Shown here piece by piece: positions 8,284 to 16,288 of a DNA stretch of 64,000 nt (position 1 is its first letter; each line of letters begins with the position of its first letter). Location of the stretch: assembly GCF_001411495.1 (NCBI RefSeq), contig NZ_CP012981.1, positions 2,294,001 to 2,358,000 on the forward strand, in the 5' to 3' direction. The stretch comes from Burkholderia cepacia ATCC 25416. Its GTDB lineage: Bacteria > Pseudomonadota > Gammaproteobacteria > Burkholderiales > Burkholderiaceae. A model generated the notes under the pieces. It saw only the letters and a program-made list of their open reading frames with translations, was not told where the DNA came from and did not search any database. The translations under genes and the position numbers were made by a program.

Positions 8284-9296
8284 CCGCCATGCCGTTTCCT
8301 GTCCTGCCCTCCGCGTTGCAGTCTGCGTCGTCGTCCGCATTCCGCCGGCTGGTTGCCGCGATCCTGCTCGGCTGCGCGGCCGCGCATGCGGGCGCCTATC
8401 CCGTCACCGTGCGCAGTTGCGATCGCGACGTGACGTTCGACCGCGCGCCGACGCGCGCGGTGAGCAACGACGTGAACCTGACCGAGATGATGCTCGTGCT
8501 CGGCCTGAAGGACCGGCTCGTCGGCTACACCGGCATCGGCGGCTGGAAGACGGGCACCGCGCGCGTGCGCGACGCGCTGCGCGGCGTGCCCGAACTGGCG
8601 AGCCAGTATCCGTCGCTCGAGGTGCTGGCGGCCGCGCGTGCCGACTTCTATCTCGCGGGCTGGAACTACGGGATGCATGTCGGCGGCGCGGTGACGCCGG
8701 CGACCCTCGCGCCGTTCGGCATCCGGACGTACGAGCTGACCGAATCGTGCTCGCATGTGATGAAGCAGACGGCCGCGTCGTTCGACGACGTGTTCCGCGA
8801 CCTGAACAATCTCGGCCGGATCTTCGGTGTCGACGCGCGCGCCGCGCAGGTCGTGGCTGCGATGCGCGCGCGTCTCGCGGCGGTGTCGCGCGCGATCGGG
8901 CGTCCGGAGTCGCTGCGCGTGTTCGTCTACGACAGCGGCACCGACAAGCCGATGACGGCCGGCGCGCTCGCGATGCCGACCGCGCTGCTGACGGCGGCCG
9001 GGGCGCGCAACGTGATGGCCGACCTGCCGCGCAGCTGGACGCAGGTGAGCTGGGAAAGCGTGGTCGCGCGCGATCCGCAGGTGATCGTGATCGTCGACTA
9101 TTCGGCCGTGACGGCCGCGCAGAAGCAGCAGTTCCTGCTGAGCCAGCCGTCGCTCGCGCGCGTGACCGCCATTCGCGATCGGCGCTTCGTCGTGATTCCC
9201 TACGATGCGGCGACCCCGGGCCCCGAGAACGTCGCGGCCGTCGAGACGCTGGCCCGCGCGCTGTATCCGGCCGCGTTCGCCGGGCCGGCGCGATGA
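8280..9296 (+). CDS. ABC transporter periplasmic substrate-binding protein (FecB/BtuF type)
   Basis: 338 residues. The signal peptide core is RLVAAILLGCAAAHAGA. Then come TVRSCDRDVTFDRAPTRAVS and VNLTEMMLVLGLKDRLVGYTG, the standard opening of helical-backbone metal-chelate binding proteins with two lobes joined by one long helix. QVSWESVVARDPQVIVIVDY is the conserved C-lobe segment. It delivers the ligand released by the TonB receptor to the permease. Start and stop overlap both neighbours by four bases, so translation is coupled. The early start (MTAMPFPVL...) gives a long n-region; the ATG at 8289 is also possible. Confidence 0.92.
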   Translation: MTAMPFPVLPSALQSASSSAFRRLVAAILLGCAAAHAGAYPVTVRSCDRDVTFDRAPTRAVSNDVNLTEMMLVLGLKDRLVGYTGIGGWKTGTARVRDALRGVPELASQYPSLEVLAAARADFYLAGWNYGMHVGGAVTPATLAPFGIRTYELTESCSHVMKQTAASFDDVFRDLNNLGRIFGVDARAAQVVAAMRARLAAVSRAIGRPESLRVFVYDSGTDKPMTAGALAMPTALLTAAGARNVMADLPRSWTQVSWESVVARDPQVIVIVDYSAVTAAQKQQFLLSQPSLARVTAIRDRRFVVIPYDAATPGPENVAAVETLARALYPAAFAGPAR

Positions 9297-10333
9297 GCGG
9301 GCACGTGCGTGCGTCGCGGCCCGGCATGCGCACGGTGCTTCCGGCGCTGGCGCTGCTGCTGGTCGTGTCGATCGTCGTATCGGCCGCGTTCGGTCCGGCG
9401 CCGATCGCGATGCCGGCGGCGGTGCGGATCGTCGCCGCGCACATCGTGCCGGCGTTCGGCGAGGCCGGCGCGTTCGCGGCGGGGGCGGGCGACGACAGCA
9501 TCGTCTGGCTGATCCGGATGCCGCGCGCGTTGCTCGCCGCGATCGTCGGCGCGACGCTGGCAGCGGTGGGCGTCGCGTTGCAGGCGGCGACCGCGAACCG
9601 CCTGGCCGATCCGCACCTGCTCGGCGTGAGCGCGGGCGCGATGCTCGGCGCCGTCGCGGTCACCGTGCTGGCCGGCGCGGCACTCGGCCCGTTCACGCTG
9701 TCGGCTGCCGCCTTCGCGGGCGCGCTTGCGGCGACGGCCTGCGTCATCGCGCTCGCTTACCGGCGCGGCCGGCTCGAATCGGACCGGCTGCTGCTCGCGG
9801 GCGTATCGGTGTCGTTCATGATGGCCGCGTTCGGCAACCTGCTGCTGTATCTCGGCGATCAGCGCGCCGCGTCGTCGGTGCTGTTCTGGATGCTCGGCGG
9901 CGTCGGGCTCGCGCGCTGGGATCTGCTGCCGGTGCCGGCCGCATGCGCGGTGCTTGCCGGCGGCGCGCTGTACGCGCGCCGGCGCGAACTGAATGCGCTG
10001 ATGTCGGGCGACGTGGCCGCGGCCGCGCTCGGGGTGCCGAGCGCGCGGATGCGGCGCGAGGTGTTCGTCGTCGCGTCGTTCGCGACCGGTGCGATGGTGG
10101 CGGTGAGCGGGGCGATCGGCTTCGTCGGGCTCGTGACGCCGCATCTGTGCCGCCGCGTCGTCGGTGCCGAGCACGGCAGGCTGCTGCCGGTTGCCGCGCT
10201 GACCGGCGCGATCCTGCTCGTGTGGGCCGATGTGGCCGCCCGCACGCTCGCGGCGCCGGAGGATCTGCCGATCGGGATCGTGACCGCGATGTTCGGCAGC
10301 CTGTTCTTCGTCGCGCTGTTGCGCCGCCGCTGA
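9293..10333 (+). CDS. FecCD-family ABC transporter permease
   Basis: 346 residues with about nine to ten hydrophobic helices, starting with LPALALLLVVSIVVSAAFG. Family landmarks are WLIRMPRALLAAIVGATLAAVGVALQ, NRLADPHLLGVSAGAMLGAV, the cytoplasmic ALGVPSARMRR and GAIGFVGLVTPHLCRRVVG coupling regions, and a closing LPIGIVTAMFGSLFFVALL. It forms the inner-membrane channel of the metal-chelate importer, presumably as a homodimer because no second permease gene is present. It is the last gene of this operon and meets the histidine kinase gene tail to tail. Confidence 0.94.
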   Translation: MSGHVRASRPGMRTVLPALALLLVVSIVVSAAFGPAPIAMPAAVRIVAAHIVPAFGEAGAFAAGAGDDSIVWLIRMPRALLAAIVGATLAAVGVALQAATANRLADPHLLGVSAGAMLGAVAVTVLAGAALGPFTLSAAAFAGALAATACVIALAYRRGRLESDRLLLAGVSVSFMMAAFGNLLLYLGDQRAASSVLFWMLGGVGLARWDLLPVPAACAVLAGGALYARRRELNALMSGDVAAAALGVPSARMRREVFVVASFATGAMVAVSGAIGFVGLVTPHLCRRVVGAEHGRLLPVAALTGAILLVWADVAARTLAAPEDLPIGIVTAMFGSLFFVALLRRR

Positions 10334-10387
10334 GCAACGCGTGTGCACCGGCGGCGGGCGCTCAGGCGAGGGCGCTTGCGGCGCGCG

Positions 10388-11764
10388 TCATTGCCGCGGG
10401 ATGGCCATCCTTGTGCCGCGGCCGAATGCGTCGCCCCGCGCGAGGGTATCCGGCACGTCGAACAGGTTGTCCGGCAGCGTTCGCACGGGCAGCGTGATCA
10501 CGAAGCGTGCGCCGCCGAGCGGTGAATCCTCGAGCCGCACGTCGCCGCCGTGCACCTGCGCGACGCGCCTCACGATCGCGAGCCCGAGCCCGAAGCCGCC
10601 GGTTTGCCGGTCGCGGCTGGAGTCGAGCCGCTGGAACGGTTCGAACACGCGGGCGCGTTCGGCGGCCGGAATGCCGGGGCCGTCGTCGTCGACGCTCAGC
10701 ACGAGCGCGCCGGACGCGTCGCTGGCGGCGGCGAGCAGCACGGTGCGCGATGCATAGCGCGCGCCGTTGCGGATCAGGTTCAGCAACGCGCGGGCAACCA
10801 GCTTCGGGTCGCACACGTGGGTCGCGGGAGCACCGAGCGTCGATACGTCGAGCGAGATGCCGCGATCGGCGACATCGTTCGAGACGTTGCCGGCGACGCT
10901 GTCGATCAACGCGTCGACGACGACTTCCATCGGCGCGAGCTGGCTCGCGCCCTGTTCGAGCCGGCCGATCGTCAGCAGCTCGGTGACGAGCTCGTCGAGT
11001 TCGCGCACGTCGCGGCGCAGCGCGTCGCGGCGTTCGCGCATCCGGCCCGTTTCACCGGGCTCGGCGAGCAGCGCGAGCCCGAACTCGAGCCGCGCGAGCG
11101 GCGTCTTCAGTTCGTGCGAGATGCCGTGCATCATTTCGCGCTGCTGCTTGATCGATGCCTCGATGCGCTCGGCCATGTCGTTGAACTGTTGCGACAGTTC
11201 GTCGATGTTCGACTTGCCCGACAGCTTCACGCGCGTCGACAGCGTGCCGGCGCCGAATGCGCGTGCGGCGTCCTGCAGCTTGCGCAGGTCGCGCCAGTGA
11301 TAGTGAACCCACAGCACCACCGCGAGCAGTGCGCTGAGCGCGAGCAGCATGTATGCATAGATCTTGATGTCGAGGCTGAATGCTTCGATCGGCCGCGCAT
11401 GCAGTACCGAACCATCTGCAAGCGGCATGTAGTAATCCTTGTGGTCGTAGCTGATCGAGATTCGGCCGGCGTCGAGATCGCGCAGCGGCTCGCCGCTCAA
11501 TTGCGCGCGGGCGGTGGCCATCGGCATGAAGTCGAACCTTTCGTTGCCGTGTTTCGCGAGCTCGCGCAGCGCGAACTTGCGCTGCTCGCCCGGGTGGCGT
11601 TCGAGGTAATCGTTGAGCACGAACGCGTAGGTCGTCAACGACTCCCGCTCCGCCTGCGCGGTGCGATCGTAGAAGATCCGGTCGAACGACAGCTGGACGA
11701 AGATGATCGACGCGGCGACGAACAGGATCACGACGAGGTACAGCCTGATCAACGGGCGCAGCAT
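10388..11764 (-). CDS. Two-component sensor histidine kinase (EnvZ/RstB type)
   Basis: 458 residues. TM1 is around residues 6-24, followed by a periplasmic segment of about 110 residues, TM2 around 135-153 and a HAMP domain. The H-box HGISHELKTPLARLE has phospho-acceptor His217. The N-box is LLNLIRNGARYA and the G-boxes are DDDGPGI (359-365) and GFGLGLAIVRR. It autophosphorylates on an envelope signal and phosphorylates the adjacent response regulator, whose stop codon directly precedes this start. The MipA/OmpV gene across the divergent promoter suggests an outer-membrane target. Confidence 0.95.
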   Translation of the reverse strand: MLRPLIRLYLVVILFVAASIIFVQLSFDRIFYDRTAQAERESLTTYAFVLNDYLERHPGEQRKFALRELAKHGNERFDFMPMATARAQLSGEPLRDLDAGRISISYDHKDYYMPLADGSVLHARPIEAFSLDIKIYAYMLLALSALLAVVLWVHYHWRDLRKLQDAARAFGAGTLSTRVKLSGKSNIDELSQQFNDMAERIEASIKQQREMMHGISHELKTPLARLEFGLALLAEPGETGRMRERRDALRRDVRELDELVTELLTIGRLEQGASQLAPMEVVVDALIDSVAGNVSNDVADRGISLDVSTLGAPATHVCDPKLVARALLNLIRNGARYASRTVLLAAASDASGALVLSVDDDGPGIPAAERARVFEPFQRLDSSRDRQTGGFGLGLAIVRRVAQVHGGDVRLEDSPLGGARFVITLPVRTLPDNLFDVPDTLARGDAFGRGTRMAIPRQ

Positions 11765-12490
11765 TTATTCGTCCCACGCGGAAGGGCTGAACAGGTAGCC
11801 GCGGCCCCAGATCGTCTTGATCTTGTGCGGCTCCGACGACGCATCCTCGAAGCGGCGGCGCAGCTTCGAGATGCCGGAATCGACCGAGCGGTCGAGTCCG
11901 TCGAACTCGATCCCGCGCAGCTGCTTCAGGATGTCGTCGCGGCTCAGCACGGTGCCGGCCGCGCGCGCGAGAATCAGCAGCAGGTTGAACTCGGCAGTCT
12001 TGAGGTCGACCGGCTCGCCGCGCCAGGTCACGGTGCGGTTCGGCGGCGAGATCGCCAGCTCGCCGAACACGAGCGCTTCGGGTGCGGCCACGGGCGTGTC
12101 GGCGGCGGCCGGCTGCGCACGGCGCAGCAGCGCGCGGGCGCGCGCGACCAGCACGCGCGGCTCGATCGGCTTCGTCACGTAGTCGTCGGCGCCCGTCTCG
12201 AGGCCCGCGACCTGGTCGTAGACGTCCAGGCGCGCGGTCAGGATCAGCACGGGGACGTTGGTGAACGCGCGGATGCGCCGGCAGACTTCCATCCCGTCGA
12301 GGTTCGGCAGCATCAGGTCGAGTATCACGAGGGCCGGCTGGTGCTCGCGCACCGCCGCGACGGCGAGGTCGCCGCGCCGGACGACCGTCACCGCGAATTC
12401 ATAGCTGTCGAGGTATTCGCGAACGAGCTGCGCGAGGCGGTCGTCGTCCTCGATCAGCAGCACGCGGTATTTGAGCGGATCTTCGTTCAT
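11765..12490 (-). CDS. OmpR-family response regulator
   Basis: 241 residues. The receiver domain has the acidic pocket IEDDD (14-17), phospho-acceptor Asp58 in VILDLMLP and Lys107 in DDYVTKPIEP. An OmpR-type winged helix with EFNLLLILARAAGTVLSRDDIL and RSVDSGISKLRRRFED follows a short linker. It regulates transcription after phosphorylation by the adjacent kinase. Phased direct repeats in the divergent promoter region upstream are candidate binding sites. Those would give autoregulation and control of the MipA/OmpV gene. Confidence 0.95.
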   Translation of the reverse strand: MNEDPLKYRVLLIEDDDRLAQLVREYLDSYEFAVTVVRRGDLAVAAVREHQPALVILDLMLPNLDGMEVCRRIRAFTNVPVLILTARLDVYDQVAGLETGADDYVTKPIEPRVLVARARALLRRAQPAAADTPVAAPEALVFGELAISPPNRTVTWRGEPVDLKTAEFNLLLILARAAGTVLSRDDILKQLRGIEFDGLDRSVDSGISKLRRRFEDASSEPHKIKTIWGRGYLFSPSAWDE

Positions 12491-12592
12491 GGTCTCCTCA
12501 GGATGCGCGCGCCATCTCACGCCGTGGCAAGCCGGGGTGCGGCGCGGCCCGCAGATTCTATCCGGCGCACCGAACGCCGGGGGAGCGGTACG

Positions 12593-12641
12593 ACAATCTC
12601 GAACAATCAAACACAATTGAGCACAGATTCTCCGAAGATTC
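12593..12641. promoter_or_regulatory. Phased direct repeats between response regulator and MipA/OmpV gene
   Basis: ACAATC, ACAATC and ACAATT start at 12593, 12603 and 12613 (exact 10-base period). AGATTC then occurs at 12625 and 12636 (11-base period), with another AGATTC at 12553. OmpR-family regulators bind direct repeats of about 10-11 bp on one DNA face, and the array lies in the divergent promoter of such a regulator. Function inferred. Confidence 0.45.
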
Positions 12642-12703
12642 AGGACAGTCTCGGCGCAGGGCGGCACCTAGACTGCGGGCTCCGTCACTTCTATCTCAAT
12701 ATT

Positions 12704-13483
12704 GTGCGCCCAATACTTCGCCGCTACCGCTATTGCATGCCGCTCGCCGGCCTGACCCTCGCCGCCGCCGCCCACGCGGAAAACCAGTATTCGCTGTCGC
12801 TTGGCGGTGGTTTCGCACCGCGCTACCCGGGCAGCAACCAGTACCGCGGCGTCGTTGCGCCGGGGCTTTCCGCGAAGTTCGGTAACGGCTTCTTCATCGA
12901 CAGCACCGAGGGCGCCGGCTACCGGCTCGACCTGCCGCACGGTGTGTTCCTGTCGGCGGCCGTGAGCTACGACGCGGGCCGCGCGGACGAGAACCGCTTC
13001 GACATGCCGGGCTCCGACTACCTGAAGGGCATGGGCCGGATTCCGGGCTCGGTGCTGGTGGGCGTGCGCGCGGGCGTGACGCTCTTCAACGCGGCGGAGC
13101 TGAGCGTCACGATCGACACCCCGGTGACGCACACGTCGCGCGGCGTGTCGGGGCACGTGGATCTCGCGGTGCCCGTGTTCAAGACCTCGCAGCACGAGAT
13201 CATCGTGACGGGAACCGTGCACGCGGGCTCGGGGCGCTACACGCAGACGTTCTACGGCGTGACCGATGCACAGTCGATGACGAGCCGGTTCCGGCCGTAT
13301 TCGACGAGCGGCGGGATCGACAGCGCGTCGATGGCGGTCGCGTGGAACTGGACGCTGTCTCAGCACTGGTCGGTGCTCGCGACGGGGGGCGTGACGCGCT
13401 TGCTTGGTCGCTACGGTGACAGTCCGATCGTCCAGTCGCGCAGCAACTATTACGGCATCGCGGGCGTGACCTACAAGTTCTGA
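12704..13483 (+). CDS. MipA/OmpV family outer-membrane protein
   Basis: 259 residues from a GTG that supplies the basic n-region RPILRRYRYC before the hydrophobic PLAGLTLAAAAHA signal core; ATG 12737 is the alternative. The mature protein opens YSLSLGGGFAPRYPGSNQYRGVVAPGLSAKFG, the hallmark of MipA/OmpV beta-barrels, and ends GIAGVTYKF. E. coli MipA scaffolds murein enzymes, while relatives are inducible porin-like proteins. It is divergent from a two-component system, so it is probably a target of that regulator. Confidence 0.85.
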   Translation: MRPILRRYRYCMPLAGLTLAAAAHAENQYSLSLGGGFAPRYPGSNQYRGVVAPGLSAKFGNGFFIDSTEGAGYRLDLPHGVFLSAAVSYDAGRADENRFDMPGSDYLKGMGRIPGSVLVGVRAGVTLFNAAELSVTIDTPVTHTSRGVSGHVDLAVPVFKTSQHEIIVTGTVHAGSGRYTQTFYGVTDAQSMTSRFRPYSTSGGIDSASMAVAWNWTLSQHWSVLATGGVTRLLGRYGDSPIVQSRSNYYGIAGVTYKF

Positions 13484-13758
13484 GTGAGTTGCCGGCGCGC
13501 GCATGCCGTACGTGCGGGCGTCGGTGTTGCAACCGTCGCGGCGAATCGCGTGCGGTAACATGCAGGCGGGTCCGGCGCCGTGCCGGACTTGCGACCCGGT
13601 TCGCCGCCACGGCCGGACCGTATCGCATCACCGCCGACATGCGCCGGCCGGCCTTCGTCGAGGAACGGTCGGCGGCGCGCGGCACCGATCATTCATGCGA
13701 CGCCGGGCCGTGCACGAAGGCCGCATACGGCACACCGGGGCGCGACAGGGAGAAACCG

Positions 13759-14094
13759 ATGAAGAACACGATCGCGATACTCGTTGCACTCGTTGCGAGC
13801 GCAACCTTTGCAGGATGTGCGGACATGAACACGAAGCACCCCAACGCCACCGCCGGCGGCGCGGTGATGAACCCCGCACCGTCGGGCGCCGCGAGCGCGT
13901 GCAAGGCGGACGCCGCGCCGGACGACGCGCTGGTCGGAAAAACCGAGGCCGATGCGGCCGCGCTGCTCGACGGCTGCCTGTGGCGCGTGCTCGAGCGCGA
14001 CGGCAAATCGCTGCCGGGCACGATGGACTATCGCCAGGAGCGACGCGACCTCGGCATTCGTGACGGCAAGGTGATCTGGGTGCGGCGCGGGTGA
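13759..14094 (+). CDS. Small lipoprotein resembling I78-family peptidase inhibitors
   Basis: 111 residues with a good AGGGAGA ribosome site. A lipoprotein signal (MKNTIAILVALVASATFAGC) places the lipidated Cys at residue 20, followed by an Ala/Pro-rich linker. The C-terminal 57 residues (DALVGKTEADAAALL, TMDYRQERRDLGIRDGKVIWVRRG) match the layout of I78 serine-protease inhibitors, whose end is DYRPERLNVxVDxxGxIxxVxCG. The usual final Cys is Arg here. It may protect the envelope from proteases. A generic envelope lipoprotein is the alternative. Confidence 0.7.
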   Translation: MKNTIAILVALVASATFAGCADMNTKHPNATAGGAVMNPAPSGAASACKADAAPDDALVGKTEADAAALLDGCLWRVLERDGKSLPGTMDYRQERRDLGIRDGKVIWVRRG

Positions 14095-14116
14095 TGGATT
14101 CGGCCGCTGCGTCCGG

Positions 14117-15508
14117 TTATGCGGTGGCCGTCCCGGATTGCCGCGCGGGAGCGGCTGTGTCGGCCGTCGTCGCGGGGGTGACGAGCATCACGCCGCGTGC
14201 GAGCGGATCGCTGACCGATGCCGCGAATACCGCTTGCCGCTCCTCCGTCGCGCGATCGGCGGCGACCGCCAGCGCCGCCAGCGCGAGTGCCGCGCCGCTT
14301 GCGCCGTTGGCGAGCCCGAGGTGGCGGCTGCGCTCGGCGGCCTCGTCGCCCCAGGTCTGTTCGCCGACCGTCACGACTTCGGTGCGACGACTGCCGCGCT
14401 GATCGGCGTCGGTGACGAATCCGGGTGCCGTCAGGTCGGGATGCAGCATCGACAAGCGTGTACTCGCCGCGGTGAGCAGCTGCCCGAGCGTCGTCGATTC
14501 GGCCTTGCCGTGATCGGCGGAGCCCGCGCGGCGCGCGGACGCGATGCGATGGAGCGACGGCGCGGGCATCGCATGCGGGGCGTCGGGATGACCGAGCAGC
14601 AGCGCGCATGCGCCTTCGCCAGGCGTTACGCCGTCCGGCCGATCGCGGCCGTAGAGCCGGCCCGTGCGGTCCAGCGCGTCGACGGCATCCTGGCTTGCGG
14701 TGGAGTCGAATGCGAGCACGACGTGCAGATCGGCGGACGGTTGCAGGTGCAACGCCTGGATCAGTTCGTCGATGACCGCCCACGCTTGTACGGGATCGGC
14801 GACCGTGCGCAGTTGCGCGCGAACGATGCCCGGCGCGACGGCTTCCCGTGCCGTGTGCGCATCGAGCCATGCGGCAAGCGTTGCGGCGACCGGTAGCCAG
14901 CGGTCCGGCATCAGCAGGTGGAGCCTGAGCGGCGATGCGTCCGCGCCGGACAGCACGGCATGCCGCTCGCGCAATTCGTCGAGCGCATCGGCGGCCAGCA
15001 GCAGCCCGCGCCAGTGCTCGTCCCGCAGAGTTTCCTGCGTGCCGGGCGCAAGGAGGCTCGCATCGAACCGGTCGGGCGACACCGAATCGACCGTGCTGGC
15101 GAATACGCCTGTTCCGTCCGGGCGTTGCAGTTTGGGGTGAAGCGCGACGGGATGCCCTTCCCGGGCCGCCGCATCGATTTCCGCGGTCGTCGCACCCGTC
15201 GGCAGCCGGACGCTGCTGTCGAGCAGCAGGGCAGACCACGTGTGCGACTCGGCATCCTGCGTGGCCGTCGCGTCCTTCGACGCGGACGACGTCGCCGGTG
15301 CGGCCGCCGCGGGTGCCGAGCCCTGGCAGAGCCCCCGACGCAACCATGCCACGCAAACGGCGAGCGCCGCCGGCAGCACGAGTCCGTATAGCAGGAGATC
15401 CCTGGTGGTCGGTGCATGTCGGGTCGTCTTCCACCAGACGAACACGGCGACCCACACCGCGACGAATAGCGCGGCGACGAATGCCGTTTTGCGCAACCCC
15501 GTGATCAT
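14117..15508 (-). CDS. Membrane-anchored ketoacyl-synthase-like protein of the T6SS island
   Basis: 463 residues. Two N-terminal membrane helices (AFVAALFVAVWVAVFVWW; LLLYGLVLPAALAVCVAWL) are followed by about 390 soluble residues. Fragments resemble thiolase-fold ketoacyl synthases: GVTPGEGACALLLG in the middle and, near the end, a block ending GLANGASGAALALAALA. The soluble part has no nucleophile-type Cys motif, so condensing activity is unlikely. It follows the PAAR gene in the same direction and faces the vgrG island. A scaffold or loading role in effector delivery is possible. I do not recognise a named family. An ATG at 15559 would overlap the PAAR gene. Confidence 0.75.
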   Translation of the reverse strand: MITGLRKTAFVAALFVAVWVAVFVWWKTTRHAPTTRDLLLYGLVLPAALAVCVAWLRRGLCQGSAPAAAAPATSSASKDATATQDAESHTWSALLLDSSVRLPTGATTAEIDAAAREGHPVALHPKLQRPDGTGVFASTVDSVSPDRFDASLLAPGTQETLRDEHWRGLLLAADALDELRERHAVLSGADASPLRLHLLMPDRWLPVAATLAAWLDAHTAREAVAPGIVRAQLRTVADPVQAWAVIDELIQALHLQPSADLHVVLAFDSTASQDAVDALDRTGRLYGRDRPDGVTPGEGACALLLGHPDAPHAMPAPSLHRIASARRAGSADHGKAESTTLGQLLTAASTRLSMLHPDLTAPGFVTDADQRGSRRTEVVTVGEQTWGDEAAERSRHLGLANGASGAALALAALAVAADRATEERQAVFAASVSDPLARGVMLVTPATTADTAAPARQSGTATA

Positions 15509-15545
15509 TTCCGTCGATTCCCCCGTGACTTGCCGACGTCGTGTG

Positions 15546-15809
15546 TCAGTTGCCGTCACTGCCTGCCGTTTTGCTCGCGACCAGCACGGCGCCGCAGGCC
15601 GTCTTGTAGCCGTCGCGTGCGACGCCTTCGCCTTGCACGATCATCGTGTCGTCGCCGTCGACGATGTGATTCGGGCCGTGCACCGGACACGTCACCGTGT
15701 CGTTGCGGCGAGCGATGCCGCGACCGTCGACCGACGACAGCGTGGATGCACTGGTCACGGTGCCGCCATGGCTGTGCTTGTCGCCAAGGACGATGAAGGG
15801 TTGGGTCAT
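15546..15809 (-). CDS. PAAR-domain T6SS spike tip protein
   Basis: 87 residues, essentially a bare PAAR domain: MTQPFIVLGDKHSHGGTV, DGRGIARRNDTVTCPVHG, IVDGDDTMIVQGEGVARDGYKTACGAVL. PAAR proteins form the conical, metal-bound tip on the VgrG trimer and sharpen the spike. There is no effector extension, so it would cap one of the VgrG proteins encoded nearby. It is transcribed away from the first vgrG and followed by the membrane ketoacyl-synthase-like gene 38 bases downstream. The start used is the ATG giving the normal PAAR N-terminus. Confidence 0.9.
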   Translation of the reverse strand: MTQPFIVLGDKHSHGGTVTSASTLSSVDGRGIARRNDTVTCPVHGPNHIVDGDDTMIVQGEGVARDGYKTACGAVLVASKTAGSDGN

Positions 15810-16288
15810 ACGGATGGGCCTCCTTGCGGGATCGTCGTCGCTGCATCCGGATTTCCCGATCCCGGATGTCATCGACGACGCTTTTCGAATCTATTTCGAC
15901 TGAATCAGGTATTTATTACCTTTCGGCAATAATTTCCTGATTCGGTTGAATAGTCAGGTAGCTGTCGAACTGAAAGCAGCCATTATCGTGTGTGAAGCCC
16001 GTACGTCAAGGTCTCGCGTTTTTTTATCAGGTGTTTGCCTGTAGCGGAGTCTGACTGTGTAATTTAAAATAGTAAGCTTCAGAAAAAGGGGCGCATCCAT
16101 TCGGCCGACTGGCGTGCGTTCCGCCTGATGGCGGGGCAGGTGCCCGTACCAGACAGTGCTGCAGGGGAATTCCGTGTGTTTCCTGCCGGTTGGGCGTGGC
16201 GATCGCGATGCAGGCAATCATGCATCGTCTCGTGTTCGTCGCAGCCTATGCACCTAAAAACGTCAAATCCTGAGAGAGCGGGAATCGC
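15810..16288. other. Divergent regulatory region between PAAR and vgrG1
   Basis: About 480 bases, clearly A+T-richer than the flanking genes. It holds a long imperfect hairpin at 15902-15943, a T7 tract near 16018, and AT-rich TAATTTAAAATAG near 16060 that could form promoter -10 elements. I see no gene here; frames present are short and lack codon bias. Confidence 0.6.
15902..15943. other. Long hairpin in PAAR/vgrG1 promoter region
   Basis: GAATCAGGTATTTATTACC, loop TTTC, then GGCAATAATTTCCTGATTC: 16 of 19 positions pair, including a perfect 8-bp outer stem. It may be an operator dyad or a transcript stem-loop in either direction. No long T-run follows, so a simple terminator is less likely. 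Confidence 0.5.

Noticed and set aside
10550..12700. Plus-strand frame running through the two-component genes into the MipA/OmpV gene
   Set aside because: Only the last 260 codons encode a protein-like sequence; the earlier part is antisense to the kinase and regulator.
13489..13758. Plus-strand codons upstream of the I78-like lipoprotein
   Set aside because: No protein-like content. The lipoprotein signal and AGGGAGA ribosome site fix the start at 13759.
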